Assembly: GCF_001887355.1 (NCBI RefSeq)
Contig: NZ_MPIN01000017.1
Coordinates: forward strand, 147,276 to 211,275
Reading direction: 5' to 3'
DNA: 64,000 nt
Source of the DNA: Cystobacter ferrugineus
Lineage (GTDB): Bacteria; Myxococcota; Myxococcia; Myxococcales; Myxococcaceae
In this document: positions 17,024 to 24,867 of the stretch, one piece after another
Layout: each line of letters starts with the position of its first letter
Numbering within the stretch: position 1 is the first letter of the stretch
Notes under the pieces: generated by a model
Database searches by the model: none
Told to the model about the DNA's origin: nothing
The model's input: the letters and a program-made list of their open reading frames with translations, nothing else
Program-made: the position numbers and the translations under genes

Positions 17024-18532
17024 CTAGCGGGACTGGCTCTCCAGGGGAAGGGTCTCCATCTCCGCCAGCACGGGCAGACCCAGCCCGCGCTTGACCTGCC
17101 AGGACTGCAACAGCCGGCCGCTGAGCACGTCGCGGGCGATCGCCGCGAACACGCCCAGCAGGAGCCCCGCGAGGATGCCTCCCAGGGCGATCACCTTGGC
17201 GTTGGGCTTGATGGGACTGCGGGGGAACTCGGCCGGGGTGAGCACGGTGTAGCGGTACTTGAAGTTCGCCCGGGCGATGTCGCGCTCGAGCCTGGTCGCG
17301 TCGATGCGCTTGCGCGCCTGCTGCAGCGCGATGGTGCGCGCCTGCACTTCGTCCATCGCCGTGCGCACCCTGGGATTCTCCAGCATGCCCGGCAGGATGC
17401 CCATGAGCACCCGCTCCAGGCCGTACGGGTCCGGCATGGGCTCGTCGGGGAAGGGCACCGAGCCGCCTCCCATGCGCGCGTACTCGCGCGCGAGCTGGTC
17501 CTCCTCCTTCTGCAGCACGTGCACCTGGGGAGAGCCGTTGGCCGCCAGCGCCGCCACGCTCTGCTCCAGGTCCACGATGGACGGGTGGTTCTCCCCGTAC
17601 AGCCGGCTCTTGGCCTTCATCTCCGCGCGCATCTCCTCCAGGCGCCGGTTGTGCTTCTCCTCGGCGTCGGAGATGGCGCGCCGCTTGGCGCGGATGAGGA
17701 AGCGCATCTCCGCCATGCGCTCGTTCGTGTTGAAGCCTCCCACGCGCGGGTCTCCCACCGCGCGCCGGCGCTCGATCATGATCTGCGCGAAGATCTTGTC
17801 GAACTCGAGCACCGAGGCCTTGTAGTTCTCCAGCGCCGTCTTCTCGTAGCCCTCGAGAATGGCCAGCGCCTCGTCGATGGTGGCCATGTCCTCGCGCTGG
17901 CGCGACTCGAGGAAGTTCTGCTGCGCGGCGTCGGCCAGCTCGTAGGCGAGCTGGGGATCCGGCCAGGTGACGGACAGGCTCACCCGGCCATCGTCCGTGT
18001 TCACGCTGAGCTGCTTCTCCAGCATGCCCACCATGGCGTCCAGCTTGATGTCCTCGGTGGGACGGCCGGAGATGAGGTGCACCAGCGTGTCCTTGAGGCG
18101 CAGGAGCGGGGCGCGCGTGGCCTCCCAGCGGTCCAGCAGGTTCACCCGCTTGATGAGCGACACGATGTTCTCGCGCTTCATCACCGCCCGCGCCGTCGAG
18201 CGCGTCACCGAGTCGATTTCCCCCGGCGGACGCACGGGGCTGGGCGCCTCGGGCTCCAGCGCGGAGATGCGCTCGGGGTTGACCAGCGCGCCGATGATGG
18301 CGGTGCGCTTGGTCAGGAGGATGGACTCCGCGTAGAACGTGCGCGGCAGGAACTTGGCGAGCGCCAGCCCCAGCGACGCCGTCACCACGAAGGTGCCCAG
18401 CGCCAGGAGCTTGTGGCGCAGCACGGCGTTCTTCACGTAGCTGTAGTAGTCGTGCATCGCCTCCCAGTCGAAGAGCTGGGACTGGGCGCGCTCCACCTCG
18501 GGGAGTTCTTCGTTCGAGGGCATGCCGCTCAT
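17024..18532 (-). CDS. epsV: Polysaccharide co-polymerase of the Wzc/Wzz type without kinase domain (EpsV-like)
   Basis: 502 residues from the ATG overlapping the epsW stop (ATGA). Two membrane helices (about 40-62 and 445-470) bracket a large coiled-coil periplasmic domain with many charged heptads (for example MRFLIRAKRRAISDAEEKHN). PRSPIKPNAK just before TM2 is the Pro-rich motif of this class. The cytoplasmic tail ends soon after VKRGLGLPVLAEMETLP, exactly where a BY-kinase domain would begin, so the kinase is absent, as in M. xanthus EpsV. It would set chain length and link polymerase to the outer-membrane exporter. Confidence 0.9.
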   Translation of the reverse strand: MSGMPSNEELPEVERAQSQLFDWEAMHDYYSYVKNAVLRHKLLALGTFVVTASLGLALAKFLPRTFYAESILLTKRTAIIGALVNPERISALEPEAPSPVRPPGEIDSVTRSTARAVMKRENIVSLIKRVNLLDRWEATRAPLLRLKDTLVHLISGRPTEDIKLDAMVGMLEKQLSVNTDDGRVSLSVTWPDPQLAYELADAAQQNFLESRQREDMATIDEALAILEGYEKTALENYKASVLEFDKIFAQIMIERRRAVGDPRVGGFNTNERMAEMRFLIRAKRRAISDAEEKHNRRLEEMRAEMKAKSRLYGENHPSIVDLEQSVAALAANGSPQVHVLQKEEDQLAREYARMGGGSVPFPDEPMPDPYGLERVLMGILPGMLENPRVRTAMDEVQARTIALQQARKRIDATRLERDIARANFKYRYTVLTPAEFPRSPIKPNAKVIALGGILAGLLLGVFAAIARDVLSGRLLQSWQVKRGLGLPVLAEMETLPLESQSR

Positions 18533-18927
18533 GCCTCCTTGCGAGGACGGGCCGCCAGCACCCGCTCCAACTGGTGACGGAACTCCTCGGGCGTGAAGGG
18601 CTTGATGAGGTAGCCGCTCACCCCCGCCTCCTCCGCCTGGGCCCGATCCATCGTCTGCGTGCGCGCGGAAATCATCAAAACCGGGATGTCTTGGAGAACG
18701 GGCGTGGAGCGGATGAACTCGCACACCTCGTAACCCGAGATATCCGGCAGCGTCAGATCCAGGCACACCAGCACCGGGCGGTGCTCGGCGAGGAACTCCA
18801 GCGCGGCCTGTCCGCTGCCGGCCTCCTGCACCCGTGAGAAGCCCATCGACTGGAGCAGATCGCTCACCATCCGGCGGAACATGGGTGAGTCCTCGACGAC
18901 GAGAACTGCTCCTTGCTGCTGCTCCAT
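18529..18927 (-). CDS. epsW: Single-domain response regulator (EpsW-like)
   Basis: 132 residues, receiver domain only. The acidic pair is Glu12-Asp13, the phospho-acceptor Asp57 (CLDLTLP), the Thr/Ser position lies in MISART and the conserved Lys109 in LIKPF. There is no output domain, so it would act by protein-protein contact. M. xanthus EpsW is likewise a lone receiver encoded beside epsV. No histidine kinase is encoded in this operon; the kinases in the window are more than 13 kb away. The stop overlaps the epsV start. Confidence 0.92.
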   Translation of the reverse strand: MEQQQGAVLVVEDSPMFRRMVSDLLQSMGFSRVQEAGSGQAALEFLAEHRPVLVCLDLTLPDISGYEVCEFIRSTPVLQDIPVLMISARTQTMDRAQAEEAGVSGYLIKPFTPEEFRHQLERVLAARPRKEA

Positions 18928-18946
18928 ACGCGTCTCTCTGGCCTTT

Positions 18947-19120
18947 TCAGCCTTCCATCGACATCCAGACGACCAGGACGACGAAGATGTAGAAGAAGTT
19001 GTACGCCACGAACATCGCCACCGCGCGTTTTACGCCGCGCGCCGCGTTGGGCTCTCGCGCCGCCAGACCCGGGAGCACGAGCAGTGCGTACAACACGGAC
19101 ATCAACAGGAACTTCTTCAT
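18947..19120 (-). CDS. 57-residue membrane protein between epsW and epsX
   Basis: A short frame begins with MKKFLLMSVLYALLVLPGLA (an N-terminal hydrophobic segment), then a short basic loop (AREPNAARGVKRAV) and a second hydrophobic segment (MFVAYNFFYIFVVLVVWMSM), ending EG and TGA. The two segments predict an inner-membrane hairpin, or a signal peptide plus one helix. It fits exactly between the barrel gene (12 bases) and the receiver gene (19 bases), in the operon direction. This is the place where M. xanthus has a small uncharacterised gene, as I recall. Function unknown. Confidence 0.7.
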   Translation of the reverse strand: MKKFLLMSVLYALLVLPGLAAREPNAARGVKRAVAMFVAYNFFYIFVVLVVWMSMEG

Positions 19121-19132
19121 GGCCTGATGGTC

Positions 19133-20377
19133 TCAAAGCCTACCACGGTCATAGCGCACGACCAATCCAACGCTCGTGAGCCACTGGACAACCGGAGCGA
19201 ACGTCTCCAGGTCGCGGCTGAACGACAGGACGGCATGATTGCGCCAACTGAACTGTCCCTTCGCCTGCAGGAAGAGGTAGCGGGAGAGCGGCAGGGGCAG
19301 CAGCGCCTCCAGATCCGCCCGTACTTCTTGATCGTTACGGTGCAGTCCAGAGGTAAGTGGGTGGGCATAGCGGACGCCGCCGGTCACCTTGGCCTCGCGC
19401 CGGCCCTCCCACTTCAAGTCCACGCCCAACTCACCCCGCGGGACGAGTTGGGTGGTGAGCGGATCCATGTACGGCACGTATCGGGCGCGCAGCCGGGCCT
19501 TCACCGGCCAGTGATGGCCCAGGGGCACGGGGGCGTCGAGTTGGGCCTCCAGGGTGGGCATGGTCACGTTGAATGGCTCCAGGTCCTGCCGGCGTGGGTA
19601 CACCCGGCCCAGCGCGATGCCCGGCGAGAGGCTCAAGTCCACCAGGGGGCTGAAGGCGTGTTTGATTCCCGGCGCCACCTGGAGCAGCGAGTCCCGGTTG
19701 GCGGTGGAGAAATGCACGTCCTGGCCGAGCACCATCAGGGAGAGGTAGTCGCGGCGGGTGGCGCCGTAGACGGCATCCAGGCGGAGCTGGGGCAGGCGCT
19801 GCTGGGGGTAGGCGGCCTCACCGCGCTTGAGCGGATGCACCGGGTAGTCCAACAGGCCGTTGACGATCCACCCGAGGGTGCCCGCCACGTTCAGGCGCTT
19901 GACGCCGAAGGAGCTCTGAAAGCCCGCCAGGGTCTCCGTGTAGACGTAGGAGCTGCTCAGCAGGAACCCCTGGGACTCGCCGGGATTGACCGGCAGATCG
20001 CTGCCCCCGGCGCCCCGGAAGTCGCTGAGCGGGAAGGTGCCGAAGGTGGTGGTGTGGACGGCCACCAGCGAGAAGTCGCGGCGCAGCTTGTATTCGACCC
20101 ACGCGTAGGTCGACAGCAGGAACTCGACGGTGGTGTTCAGCGGCACCTGGCGCAGGAAGATCTGCGGCTCGGCGACGAACTTCACGTCCAGCCGGTTGGT
20201 GTACAGCTCGCTGTCCAGGCGCGGCGCGATCAGCACGTCCGTCACCACGTTGCTGTCGGCCGTTTCGGTCAGCAGCTTCGTGCGGGTGACGGAGGTCACG
20301 CTTGCCTGGGCCTTGTATTTGATGGCCGGAACGGAGGCCACCATCAACCAGCCGATCGCCAGGGCAGGCAGCGCCAT
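19133..20377 (-). CDS. epsX: Outer-membrane beta-barrel protein of the eps export complex (EpsX-like)
   Basis: 414 residues with an N-terminal signal (MALPALAIGWLMVASVPAI). The rest is rich in alternating aromatic/charged strands and short turns typical of outer-membrane barrels (VEYKLRRDFSLVAVHTTTFG, LRLDAVYGATRRDYLSLMVL) and ends in VVRYDRGRL. The neighbouring OPX protein is short and lacks a membrane-spanning C-terminus, so this barrel likely forms the outer-membrane pore. That pairing is described for M. xanthus polysaccharide pathways. The start is 4 bases after the OPX stop, so the two are co-translated neighbours. Confidence 0.8.
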   Translation of the reverse strand: MALPALAIGWLMVASVPAIKYKAQASVTSVTRTKLLTETADSNVVTDVLIAPRLDSELYTNRLDVKFVAEPQIFLRQVPLNTTVEFLLSTYAWVEYKLRRDFSLVAVHTTTFGTFPLSDFRGAGGSDLPVNPGESQGFLLSSSYVYTETLAGFQSSFGVKRLNVAGTLGWIVNGLLDYPVHPLKRGEAAYPQQRLPQLRLDAVYGATRRDYLSLMVLGQDVHFSTANRDSLLQVAPGIKHAFSPLVDLSLSPGIALGRVYPRRQDLEPFNVTMPTLEAQLDAPVPLGHHWPVKARLRARYVPYMDPLTTQLVPRGELGVDLKWEGRREAKVTGGVRYAHPLTSGLHRNDQEVRADLEALLPLPLSRYLFLQAKGQFSWRNHAVLSFSRDLETFAPVVQWLTSVGLVVRYDRGRL

Positions 20378-20381
20378 GCGT

Positions 20382-21023
20382 CTACTCCACCACCACCACG
20401 TCGCCCGTCTTCAGGCGGAAGCTGGCGGCACTGCCCTCGTTGCGGCTGAGGTTCTCCCACGTGAAGCGGATGCGCACCGGATCCTGGTAGCCGGGCTCGC
20501 GGCGCAGCACGTAGATGCCGTCGTCGCGCGCGTAGTCGGTGAAGCCGCCGGCCTCGGAGATGGCCTGCAACAGCCCCGCGCCCCACTCGAGCCTCTTCTG
20601 GCCCGCGTTGCGCACCTCGCCCAGCACGGACACCTTGATGAGCTGCGCCTCCTGCACCATGACGGTGACGACGGGGTTGGCCACCAGCTCCTTGAGCTTC
20701 TGCTCCACCGCGCGCGCGAGCGCCGCGGGCGTCTGCCCGGCGGCATCCACGTCGTTGATGAGCGGCAGGCTGATGCGGCCGTCGTCGCGCACGCGCGGCC
20801 GACTGGAGATGCGATCCTGGTTCCACACGTTGACGTCGAGCAGATCCCCATTGCGGATGAGGTAGCTGTCGTCCTGCTGCGACGGCGGGGGCTCGCGGTA
20901 GTCATCCACCCAGACGAAGCGGCCGGGGTGGTAGCAGGCCGAGACGAACAGCAGGGCGGCCAGGGCGGCCAGGCGCGGGGCCCGGCGACGGGCGGGACTC
21001 ATGGGGGGCGGAAGGGTCTTCAT
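20382..21023 (-). CDS. epsY: Short OPX polysaccharide-export lipoprotein (EpsY-like)
   Basis: 213 residues from the ATG overlapping the wzx stop (ATGA). Lipobox FVSAC marks a lipoprotein. The poly-export domain begins at YLIRNGDLLDVNVWNQDRIS and continues through DGRISLPLINDV; an SLBB-like domain follows (VSVLGEVRNAGQKRL, LLQAISEAGGFTDYA). Wza-like proteins are about 380 residues with an amphipathic C-terminal helix that forms the outer-membrane pore. Here the protein ends at TGDVVVVE, so that helix is missing. It therefore belongs to the short OPX class that needs a separate barrel, supplied by the next gene. Confidence 0.92.
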   Translation of the reverse strand: MKTLPPPMSPARRRAPRLAALAALLFVSACYHPGRFVWVDDYREPPPSQQDDSYLIRNGDLLDVNVWNQDRISSRPRVRDDGRISLPLINDVDAAGQTPAALARAVEQKLKELVANPVVTVMVQEAQLIKVSVLGEVRNAGQKRLEWGAGLLQAISEAGGFTDYARDDGIYVLRREPGYQDPVRIRFTWENLSRNEGSAASFRLKTGDVVVVE

Positions 21024-22591
21024 GCGGCGCGCTCCTCCGGGAGGGGGGACTGCGCGGTGGCGGCGGACTTGCGGCGATCCTTCACCCGGCGCACCAGCGC
21101 GAGCACCTCGTCCCGGCGCACCGCGCCGGTGACGAGGACGAGGGACAGGTAGACAGCTCCATCCACCACCAGCCGGGCGAGCCCGCGCGGCAGGTCGCGC
21201 GCGTCCAGCCCCGCGCGGCCCAGCAGCAGATGGACGGCGGTGACGGCGGCGCACACCCCGAGCGTCTTGCCCAGTACGGTGAGCCCCCGGGCATCGAAGG
21301 CACGCGAGCCGATGGCGCTCACGAGGATGAGGGTGACGACGATCTCGCACAGGGCGAGCGACAGGGCGGTGGCGCTCGCGCCGCCCGTGGGCCCGAGCCG
21401 CGCGAGCAAGAGGGGGATGAGCAGCAGGTTGAGGGCGGGATTCATCACCGCGGCGAGGAGGGAGGTGCGCGTGACCGTCCAGGTGCGGCCACTGGCCATG
21501 AGCCAGCTTCCACACACCGTGGCCACGTAGGTGAGCACGAAGATGGGCGCGAGCAGCCGCAGCACCGGCGCGGCCGGCAGGTAGGCCTCGCCAATCATCA
21601 ACCGCACCCACGTCTCCGCGCCCAGCGCGAGCGCCAGCGTCACCGGCACGGACACCACGAGGATGCCCTCCAGGCCCCGGCGCAGGATGCGGGTGGACTC
21701 CTCGGGCGAGGTCGCCGCCGCGCGCGACATCATCGGCAGCAGCACCCAGCCGAGGATGGGCGAGAGCAGCATCGTCATGCCGGCGATGCCCCAGACGGCG
21801 CCGTAGTAGCCCACCTCCGTCTTGTTGGCCACGACGCCCAGGAGGCTCACGTCCACGCGGCCATTGGTGGCCAGCGCCGCGTCGTTGAGGAAGAAGGGCA
21901 GGGCGGCCAGCAGCGCCCCCAGGGTGGAGCGCACGTCCAGCCGCAGCTTCAGCCCGGCGTGCGCGCGCGTGAGCTGGAAGAGATAGACGGCCTTGAAGAC
22001 CTCCGCGCCGATGAAGGGCGCGGCGAGCCAGGGCAGGGGCAGCCCCAACACCAGCACCAGCACCAGCCCACCACCCCAGATGCACTTCATGGCGACGTGC
22101 GCCACCGACAGCCCGTCCACCCGCTCGCGCGCGTGCAGCACCGCGGCGAGGATGGCGTTGAGCCGGAAGAAGAACTGGTAGCCGCCGAGCAGCAGGGCCA
22201 GGCGCTGCACCTCGGGTGGCTCGCCGCTGGCGCGCATCACCCACCACATGGCCCCCGTCAGCCCCAGCGCGAGCCCCACCTGCAAGAGCAGCGTGCCGCC
22301 GAAGAACTCACTGGCGTGCTCGGGCCGGACGGACACCTCCTTGCGGATGTAGACGTCCAGCCCCAACGCGCTGAGCACGAAGAACGCCCCGGAGAAGCCA
22401 TCCGCCCAGTTGTAGCGGCCAAAGCCCTCGGGCCCCAGGTAGCGCGGCAACACCATGCGCATCACCAGCGCGATGCCATACGTCACCAGCAGCGAGCCGC
22501 CCAGCTTCAGGGCGTTGCGCAGCGACGTATGGGTATCCACCTGGGGAGAAACGGGCTCGGCTCCGGTGGGCGCCGCGCTCGTGGGAGGCAT
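21020..22591 (-). CDS. wzx: Wzx-type repeat-unit flippase
   Basis: 523 residues with about fourteen hydrophobic segments. The N-terminal LKLGGSLLVTYGIALVMRMV and RYLGPEGFGRYNWADGF blocks are typical of polysaccharide flippases of the MOP superfamily. It would move lipid-linked repeat units across the inner membrane. Gene order priming transferase, flippase, OPX matches epsZ-wzxE-epsY of M. xanthus. The 222 bases upstream separate it from epsZ and contain a CTACAG/CTGTAG inverted repeat (22664-22677) and a possible TTGACG -35 element on the minus strand, so it may have an added promoter. Confidence 0.9.
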   Translation of the reverse strand: MPPTSAAPTGAEPVSPQVDTHTSLRNALKLGGSLLVTYGIALVMRMVLPRYLGPEGFGRYNWADGFSGAFFVLSALGLDVYIRKEVSVRPEHASEFFGGTLLLQVGLALGLTGAMWWVMRASGEPPEVQRLALLLGGYQFFFRLNAILAAVLHARERVDGLSVAHVAMKCIWGGGLVLVLVLGLPLPWLAAPFIGAEVFKAVYLFQLTRAHAGLKLRLDVRSTLGALLAALPFFLNDAALATNGRVDVSLLGVVANKTEVGYYGAVWGIAGMTMLLSPILGWVLLPMMSRAAATSPEESTRILRRGLEGILVVSVPVTLALALGAETWVRLMIGEAYLPAAPVLRLLAPIFVLTYVATVCGSWLMASGRTWTVTRTSLLAAVMNPALNLLLIPLLLARLGPTGGASATALSLALCEIVVTLILVSAIGSRAFDARGLTVLGKTLGVCAAVTAVHLLLGRAGLDARDLPRGLARLVVDGAVYLSLVLVTGAVRRDEVLALVRRVKDRRKSAATAQSPLPEERAA

Positions 22592-22813
22592 GTCGATGAC
22601 GGATTCCTCGATGAGAAAGTCCGTGCAGTGAACGACAGCAGTGCGCCCTCGTCAAACTAACGGCTACAGGTCTGTAGGGCCGGCGGGCGGGCCCGGGCTC
22701 GCTTCAACCGGGGTGGGCGGGCGGCCTCGTGCCGCGCCTCCTCCCTCGGGAGCACACCCTCTTTCCGGGCCCGGGGAGCGCACGCCCAGTGCCCCCCAGC
22801 GGCCCGGTGGACG
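22592..22813 (-). promoter_or_regulatory. epsZ-wzx intergenic region, possible internal promoter
   Basis: 222 bases without a gene inside the eps operon. On the minus strand a TTGACG hexamer (complement of 22650-22655) sits upstream of a weak -10-like hexamer. A 6-bp perfect inverted repeat CTACAG-gt-CTGTAG spans 22664-22677, directly upstream of that -35. This could be a regulator site or an attenuator. The evidence is pattern only. Confidence 0.25.
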
Positions 22814-24400
22814 CTAGCTCGCGCCGCTGCCGGTGATGACCACCGGAACCGTCTTGAGGATGAGGTTGAGGTCGTTCTTGAGGCTCCAATGATCGATGTA
22901 CTGCATGTCCAGATACATCCAGTTCTCGAAGGAGATCTGGTTGCGGCCGGACACCTGCCAGATGCAGGTGAGGCCCGGGCGCACCGACAGACGGCGGCGC
23001 TGCCAGGCGGCGTACTTCGCCACTTCCTTGGGGATGGGCGGACGCGGTCCCACCACGCTCATCTCGCCGCGCAGCACGTTGATGAGCTGCGGCAGCTCGT
23101 CGATGGAGTACTTGCGGATGAAGCGGCCCACCCGGGTGATGCGCGGGTCGTTCTTCATCTTGAAGACGGGACCCGTCTGCTCGTTGAGCGCCTCCAGCTT
23201 GGCCTTGAGCTCCTCGGCGTTGACCACCATGGAGCGGAACTTGAGCATCCCGAAGGTCCGGCCGTGCAGCCCCACGCGCTCCTGCTTGAAGAAGATGGGG
23301 CCGCGGCTGGTGAGCTTCACCGCCAGCGCCACCGTGATGAGCAGCGGCGAGAGCACCAGCAGCGCCGCCGCGGAGCTGACGATGTCGAACAGCCGCTTGA
23401 GCGCCATCTGGTGCGGCAGGAAGGCGTGGGTGACGAAGTGCAGGTAGCCGTCGGAGATGGCGTTGCCATCCACCGGCCGGGCCCGGTCGAAGCGCATCTG
23501 GTAGGCCGGCAGGGCGAACGGAATGCCGAACTTCTCACACACCTTCACCGCCGCCTGCATCTCCGGGTGGTGCTTCACGAGGTTGCCGGAGATGTAGACC
23601 TCGTTCACCGGCACCGTGCACAGCACGCTCTCCAGATCCTTCGTCGTGCCCAGCACGGGCGCGGGCGTCTCCACCGAGGACGACTCGCCGCTGAACTTCA
23701 GGTAGCCGACCACCTTGCGGCGGTGCTTGTGGTGGAGATCCTCTCCGGTGAGCCGGCCCATGGCGCCCACCCCCAGGATGAGCACCTCGTCCAGCGGCTC
23801 CTCGCGCACCGCCAGCCGCCGGAAGACACTCAGGCGCAGCAGCGCCACCGAGGGCCACAAGACCAGCGGAAAGAGGCTGAGCGCGACGATCCACGACTCG
23901 GTGCCCATCACCAGCCGGGTGACGAAGAGCACCGCCGTGACGGCCAGCACCTGCACGGACAGGAGCGCCAGATCATCCAGGCGCTCGCGCTGCGCGAAGC
24001 GCGTGTCATACAGGCACAGCGCCGTGCCCGACACCAGCCAGGAGACGACGCCCACGCCCAGCAACACCCAGACGTCCGTGCGCTCCAGGCGCAGATCATG
24101 CCCCATGAGCGTCGTGGAGGTGAGCAGCGCGGCCACCACGAGCACCAGGTCCGTCAGCAGGTTCACCTTGGCGGTGAAGCCGGGCGCGAAGAGAGAGGGA
24201 GGTACGGGGGCCGGAGGCGAGGGCACCACCGAGAGCGGCACCGGGGTGGGGGCGCTGTCCGACCCGGGCGCGAACGGATCCACCGCGGAAGCCACCGCCA
24301 CGTTGGAACGGGCGTCCGCTCCCGCGGATGCGTCGGTGGTTCGTGGCTCGCTGGAGGGGGCTCCGACTGGTGAAGCGGGTCGCATTGCTGAGCCTGTCAT
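22814..24400 (-). CDS. epsZ: Polyprenyl glycosylphosphotransferase, priming enzyme (EpsZ/WbaP-like)
   Basis: 528 residues if started at MTGSAMRPASPV; the frame stays open 21 codons further up. A Pro/Ala-rich soluble N-terminus is followed by four or five membrane helices, a CoA-binding-like domain (VLILGVGAMGRLTGEDL) and the C-terminal sugar transferase: LKRLFDIVSS, FKQERVGLHGRTFGMLKFRS, KYSIDELPQLINVL, GPRPP and VRPGLTCIWQVSGR. It transfers hexose-1-phosphate to undecaprenyl phosphate and starts each repeat unit. It is the first gene of the minus-strand eps block and has a promoter candidate about 110 bases upstream. Confidence 0.9.
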   Translation of the reverse strand: MTGSAMRPASPVGAPSSEPRTTDASAGADARSNVAVASAVDPFAPGSDSAPTPVPLSVVPSPPAPVPPSLFAPGFTAKVNLLTDLVLVVAALLTSTTLMGHDLRLERTDVWVLLGVGVVSWLVSGTALCLYDTRFAQRERLDDLALLSVQVLAVTAVLFVTRLVMGTESWIVALSLFPLVLWPSVALLRLSVFRRLAVREEPLDEVLILGVGAMGRLTGEDLHHKHRRKVVGYLKFSGESSSVETPAPVLGTTKDLESVLCTVPVNEVYISGNLVKHHPEMQAAVKVCEKFGIPFALPAYQMRFDRARPVDGNAISDGYLHFVTHAFLPHQMALKRLFDIVSSAAALLVLSPLLITVALAVKLTSRGPIFFKQERVGLHGRTFGMLKFRSMVVNAEELKAKLEALNEQTGPVFKMKNDPRITRVGRFIRKYSIDELPQLINVLRGEMSVVGPRPPIPKEVAKYAAWQRRRLSVRPGLTCIWQVSGRNQISFENWMYLDMQYIDHWSLKNDLNLILKTVPVVITGSGAS

Positions 24401-24493
24401 GAATTGGGATCGAGGCGGCCTGATGATAGAGGATCGCGCCGTCAGCCAGAAGCGGGGACGCACCCCCTCTGTTCAGATGCGGCGGGCTCCAAG

Positions 24494-24531
24494 ATTTCTG
24501 CTGACGACAGCGTAAAAGGTTGAGCAGAAAT
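24494..24531. promoter_or_regulatory. 9-bp perfect inverted repeat upstream of epsZ
   Basis: ATTTCTGCT at 24494-24502 and AGCAGAAAT at 24523-24531 are exact reverse complements separated by 20 bases. The half-site spacing (about 29 bases centre to centre) suits a dimeric regulator contacting nearly three helical turns apart, or two dimers. It overlaps the core promoter candidate for epsZ, so occupancy could block RNA polymerase. Which protein binds is unknown. Confidence 0.45.
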
Positions 24532-24538
24532 TCGTCAA
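24509..24538 (-). promoter_or_regulatory. Candidate sigma-70-type promoter for epsZ
   Basis: On the minus strand TTGACG (complement of 24533-24538) is followed after 18 bases by TACGCT (complement of 24509-24514). The -35 matches the consensus at five of six positions. The -10 keeps the first T, the A and the final T. Predicted transcription would begin near 24502, giving a leader of about 100 bases. The spacer lies inside the inverted repeat. Confidence 0.35.
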
Positions 24539-24867
24539 CCCTATCTGAACTCGTCCGCTCCCATTGAAGTCGGCACGTGGGCAGCCGAGCATTCCCCACA
24601 CCCGAGAAGAGCCGCCGGGTTGCTCTTGACGGAAGGGACGTCATGGGTTCCGTGCGCGAGCGTGGGAGAGGTCCGCACATGCACATGCACATGCGGGGGG
24701 AGTGGTCATCCGTCGGGGATTGTCCTCTCCGCCGGGGGGCCACCCGTTGGGAGGTGCTCCAATGAATCACTGGCATTTCCGAGATGCCTTGTCAGCGATT
24801 GGAATCGTGTAGCCTCGCTGGCCCAAACCCACGCGGTCCGTGCGGTGACGGGCCGGGGAGAAACACC

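Larger units (their letters stand above)
24401..24867. other. Divergent regulatory region epsZ / quinone oxidoreductase (467 bases)
   Basis: No gene is seen here. The epsZ-side part is locally richer in A/T than its surroundings and holds the inverted repeat and promoter candidate listed separately. In the middle is a short run of three CACATG units (24676-24694). The plus-strand side ends with a ggggag RBS before the oxidoreductase ATG. I looked for a sigma-54 signature (GG-N10-GC) facing either gene and found none with correct spacing. Confidence 0.5.

Noticed and set aside
24401..24867. Sigma-54 promoter for epsZ or the oxidoreductase
   Set aside because: A TGGCAT at 24771 faces the oxidoreductase but the following GC is 12, not 10, bases from GG; no other candidate.
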